6,761 bases of DNA, taken from contig JAGGSL010000038.1 in NCBI GenBank assembly GCA_021159125.1, positions 1-6,761 on the forward strand, written 5' to 3'. The position numbers and the translations under genes are program-made. Source of the stretch: Thermoplasmata archaeon. Its GTDB lineage: Archaea > Thermoplasmatota > E2 > UBA202 > DSCA01. Of this stretch, positions 4,938-6,761 are shown in pieces. Within the stretch, counting starts at the first letter, position 1; each line of letters starts with the position of its first letter. Below the pieces are notes generated by a model, which saw only the letters and a program-made list of their open reading frames with translations, did no database searches and had not been told where the DNA came from.

Positions 4938-6368
4938 TCATATTCCCAGTACACCTCTCCAGTATATTACGGCGATAGCAAAAATTATGGCTATGCATGC
5001 AAGATTTACAATGCTGCCTGCTTTCATTAAATCTCTTGTTGAGAAATATCCGGAGGAGTATGCTATTGCATTTCCCGGTGTGGATATAACGAACATAAAT
5101 GCAAGCCCTCCGCTGAGTGCCACCACCATTGATGAAAGGAGAGGGCTTATGTTTGAAAATCCTGCTGCGACTCCAAGCCCTATCGGAAGAAGAGTTGCCA
5201 CAGCCCCGACATTCGACATAACATTTGTAAGAATAACGGTGAGCATAATCAGAAAGAGGATGACCAAATATACGTTATTGCCTGCAACATCCAGCATTGC
5301 ATTTGCTATCCATGCACCGGCACCTGTGTTATTCATTCCGACACCAAGCGTTATTGCACCCCCGTAAAGAAGTATGATTCCCCAGGGCACCCGTTTCTCC
5401 ACATCTTCCCATGATATGCTGCCTGTGAAAAAGAGAAGCATACTGCCTATGAGCGATATCACTGCAAGCCCCATATATTTCGGGGATGAGAAGAAAACCC
5501 ATAGCAGCACTGTCACCGAGAGTATGGCGGATACAATAATTTCATTTCTGCTTATGCCTCCCATTCTGCCAACCTGTTCCTCAATTTCTTTTTTTGCCTC
5601 CGATATGCCCTCAACCTCAAGGGGGAAAACCACCTGCAGGATAACCCAGACTGTAGGGATGGCGATAAAAACCACGGGCATGGAATATTTCATCCACTCA
5701 AAAAAGGAGATTTTTATGCCCTCGTTAGCCAGAATACCAATTGTGAGAACATTCCTTGCACCGCCAATCGGTGTGCCCAGGCTTCCTATGGAACATCCAT
5801 ATGCCACTGCCAGCATGCTCACCTTTCCGAAATTGCTCTGCTTCGGGATGGCTTTCATGGCAACAAGTATGGAGGCGACAATGGGCAGAAGCAGCGCGGC
5901 CACGCCATGGGTGGGCATGATAAATGAGAGGAAAGCGGACGAAATCATTATTCCGAATGTGAACATGCGGGGACTTTTCTCGAACATACTCAAAAATTTG
6001 AGGGCTATTCTCCGATGGAGCCCATGCTTTTCTATTGCTGCTGCAAGTATGAAAACGCCTATAAGGAAAAATACGGCCTGGTTGCCGAACGAATGAAATA
6101 CATCCTCCGCCGCCTCCACCCCCACCAGCGGCTGCATCACCATTATCAACAGGCCGGTGACGGCAATAGGAATCGGGGTGGTTATCCAGAGTATGATTGC
6201 CATGACAAGAATGCCTATCATCAGCCAGCCATTATGGGATAAACCAGATGGAGGGGGTATTATAAAAAAAAGCGTGAGCGCCAAAAAGGAAATTAAAATG
6301 GAAAAAATATCCCATCTGTTGAACGAATGCCCTTCATCCCGGCCCATCTTTTTTTTCAATTTCTCCAC
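4938..6368 (-). CDS. DASS/SLC13-type anion transporter (CitT-like), substrate uncertain
   Basis: The 476-residue integral membrane protein has about 10-12 hydrophobic segments and the two-fold repeat of the divalent anion:sodium symporter family, which imports dicarboxylates, citrate, sulfate or phosphate. Repeat 1 has SFIMPTHGVAALLLPI (148-163) and GTPIGGARN (198-206). Repeat 2 has TNVMSNVGAVATLLPI (381-396) and STPGNAIAYSSGYF (429-442). Canonical members have an SNT triplet in each repeat and PPN after the TPIG or TP turn. Here the first SNT is PTH, the second is SNV, and PPN is ARN or PGN. The start is ambiguous: GTG 6368 gives residue 1, while ATG 6347 (residue 8) has an SD-like AGGTGGAG about 15 nt before it. 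Either leaves a basic N-terminus before the first membrane segment at about residue 20. It follows an APS kinase by 32 bp, hinting at sulfate or a related anion. Function beyond anion transport is inference. Confidence 0.9.
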   Translation of the reverse strand: MEKLKKKMGRDEGHSFNRWDIFSILISFLALTLFFIIPPPSGLSHNGWLMIGILVMAIILWITTPIPIAVTGLLIMVMQPLVGVEAAEDVFHSFGNQAVFFLIGVFILAAAIEKHGLHRRIALKFLSMFEKSPRMFTFGIMISSAFLSFIMPTHGVAALLLPIVASILVAMKAIPKQSNFGKVSMLAVAYGCSIGSLGTPIGGARNVLTIGILANEGIKISFFEWMKYSMPVVFIAIPTVWVILQVVFPLEVEGISEAKKEIEEQVGRMGGISRNEIIVSAILSVTVLLWVFFSSPKYMGLAVISLIGSMLLFFTGSISWEDVEKRVPWGIILLYGGAITLGVGMNNTGAGAWIANAMLDVAGNNVYLVILFLIMLTVILTNVMSNVGAVATLLPIGLGVAAGFSNISPLLSSMVVALSGGLAFMFVISTPGNAIAYSSGYFSTRDLMKAGSIVNLACIAIIFAIAVIYWRGVLGI

Positions 6369-6375
6369 CTGTTGT

Positions 6376-6396
6376 GGAATGCCCGAAAGGCATCCC
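6376..6396 (-). other. Intercistronic RNA hairpin between APS kinase and transporter genes
   Basis: In minus-strand RNA, GGGAUGCC pairs with GGCAUUCC over 8 bp (one G-U wobble) around a 5-nt loop UUUCG. The stem starts 4 nt after the APS kinase stop and ends 7 nt before GTG 6368. No U-tract follows, so it is not a typical terminator. It may stabilise an mRNA end or affect initiation of the transporter. The G-U pair would be an A-C mismatch on the other strand, which favours a minus-strand role. Confidence 0.45.
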
Positions 6397-6400
6397 CACT

Positions 6401-6761
6401 TTATTCTTCAATTGCTGTTTCTTGTGCAGTTACATTGCGTATGTACCCGAGTTCTTCCAGTTTTTTGAGAACCTTCTCAACGCTTTCCTCCACGCTTTCT
6501 TTATCTGTTTCAAGCACTAATTCCGGATGCTCAGGCTCTTCATACGGATCGTCTATGCCGGTAAAGTTTTTTATTTCTCCGTTGAGAGCTTTTTTGTACA
6601 TCCCTTTGACATCTCTCTCTATGCATATCTCGACAGGGCACTTCACATATATCTCGATAAAATCATCTGTTATTGACCTGGCAAAATCCCTGTTTTCTCT
6701 GTAAGGGCTCACAAATGTGCACATCACAATTACGCCTCGCTCCGAAAGCAATTTTGCCATC
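6401..6761 (-). CDS. cysC: Adenylylsulfate (APS) kinase, C-terminal part (5' end outside the window)
   Basis: About 120 residues are visible and the frame is open to the right edge, so the N-terminal third with the P-loop is missing from view. APS kinase phosphorylates adenosine 5'-phosphosulfate to PAPS using ATP, in cytoplasmic sulfate activation. The visible family signatures are MAKLLSERGVIV, the FVSPYRENRDFAR segment, FIEIYVKCPVEICIERDVKGMYKKA, and the APS-binding string EIKNFTGIDDPYEEP, followed by PELVLETD and a C-terminal helix. These are close to canonical CysC, so an active enzyme is likely. The first visible Met (codon 6760) is internal, not a start. Whether the missing part is a plain kinase or is fused to a sulfate adenylyltransferase cannot be seen. 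It is followed on the same strand by the DASS-type transporter 32 bp away, and the two are probably one transcript. Confidence 0.93.
   Translation of the reverse strand, partial: MAKLLSERGVIVMCTFVSPYRENRDFARSITDDFIEIYVKCPVEICIERDVKGMYKKALNGEIKNFTGIDDPYEEPEHPELVLETDKESVEESVEKVLKKLEELGYIRNVTAQETAIEE

Noticed and set aside
4924..5367. 147-codon plus-strand open frame over the 3' end of the transporter
   Set aside because: Shadow of the conserved second DASS repeat, with no independent coding evidence.
5374..6096. 240-codon plus-strand open frame antisense to the transporter
   Set aside because: It mirrors the transporter coding region, shows no family motif and has no promoter or ribosome site. 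The opposite strand has clear DASS motifs.

Overview
This window looks like part of an archaeal chromosome, most likely a euryarchaeal or Thermoplasmatota-type lineage. That lineage placement is an inference from family resemblance and was not tested. The archaeal signs are a translation factor aIF1A, a RIO1 kinase and a Dim2/PNO1-type KH protein in a row, an archaeal-type SRP54, TATA boxes about 25-30 nt upstream of start codons, and genes whose transcripts appear leaderless or nearly so. No rRNA, tRNA, CRISPR array, insertion sequence or phage gene was recognised. Gene density is high, and the longest gene-free stretch is about 190 bases.

Layout. Positions 1-536 (+) hold the C-terminal part of an exonuclease III family AP endonuclease that is cut by the window edge. 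Positions 582-2165 (+) form a tight ribosome-centred unit: aIF1A, RIO1 kinase (1 nt gap), then a two-KH-domain Dim2/PNO1 homologue (start and stop codons overlap, with a strong Shine-Dalgarno). Convergent to it, 2198-3520 (-) encodes SRP54, the GTPase of the signal recognition particle.

The 189-bp divergent region between SRP54 and a small cysteine-rich protein (3710-3970, +) is the most interesting part of the window. It contains two copies of one composite element, TGTAAA-N6-TTTACA-N5-TATAAATA, exactly 53 bp apart (about five helical turns). A weaker, imperfect relative of the palindrome lies next to the SRP54 TATA box. This reads as a dedicated transcription-factor-controlled promoter for the cysteine-rich protein, whose family I do not recognise.

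Positions 4010-6761 (-) hold a second apparent operon, transcribed right to left: an APS kinase (cysC, its N-terminal part lies beyond the window), a DASS/SLC13-type membrane anion transporter, and a tandem universal-stress-protein-like protein. Shared strand, small gaps and no obvious terminator suggest co-transcription. The pairing of APS kinase with an anion carrier suggests sulfate or another sulfur-related anion as cargo. However, the carrier departs from the usual substrate and sodium-binding SNT motifs, so the substrate is open.
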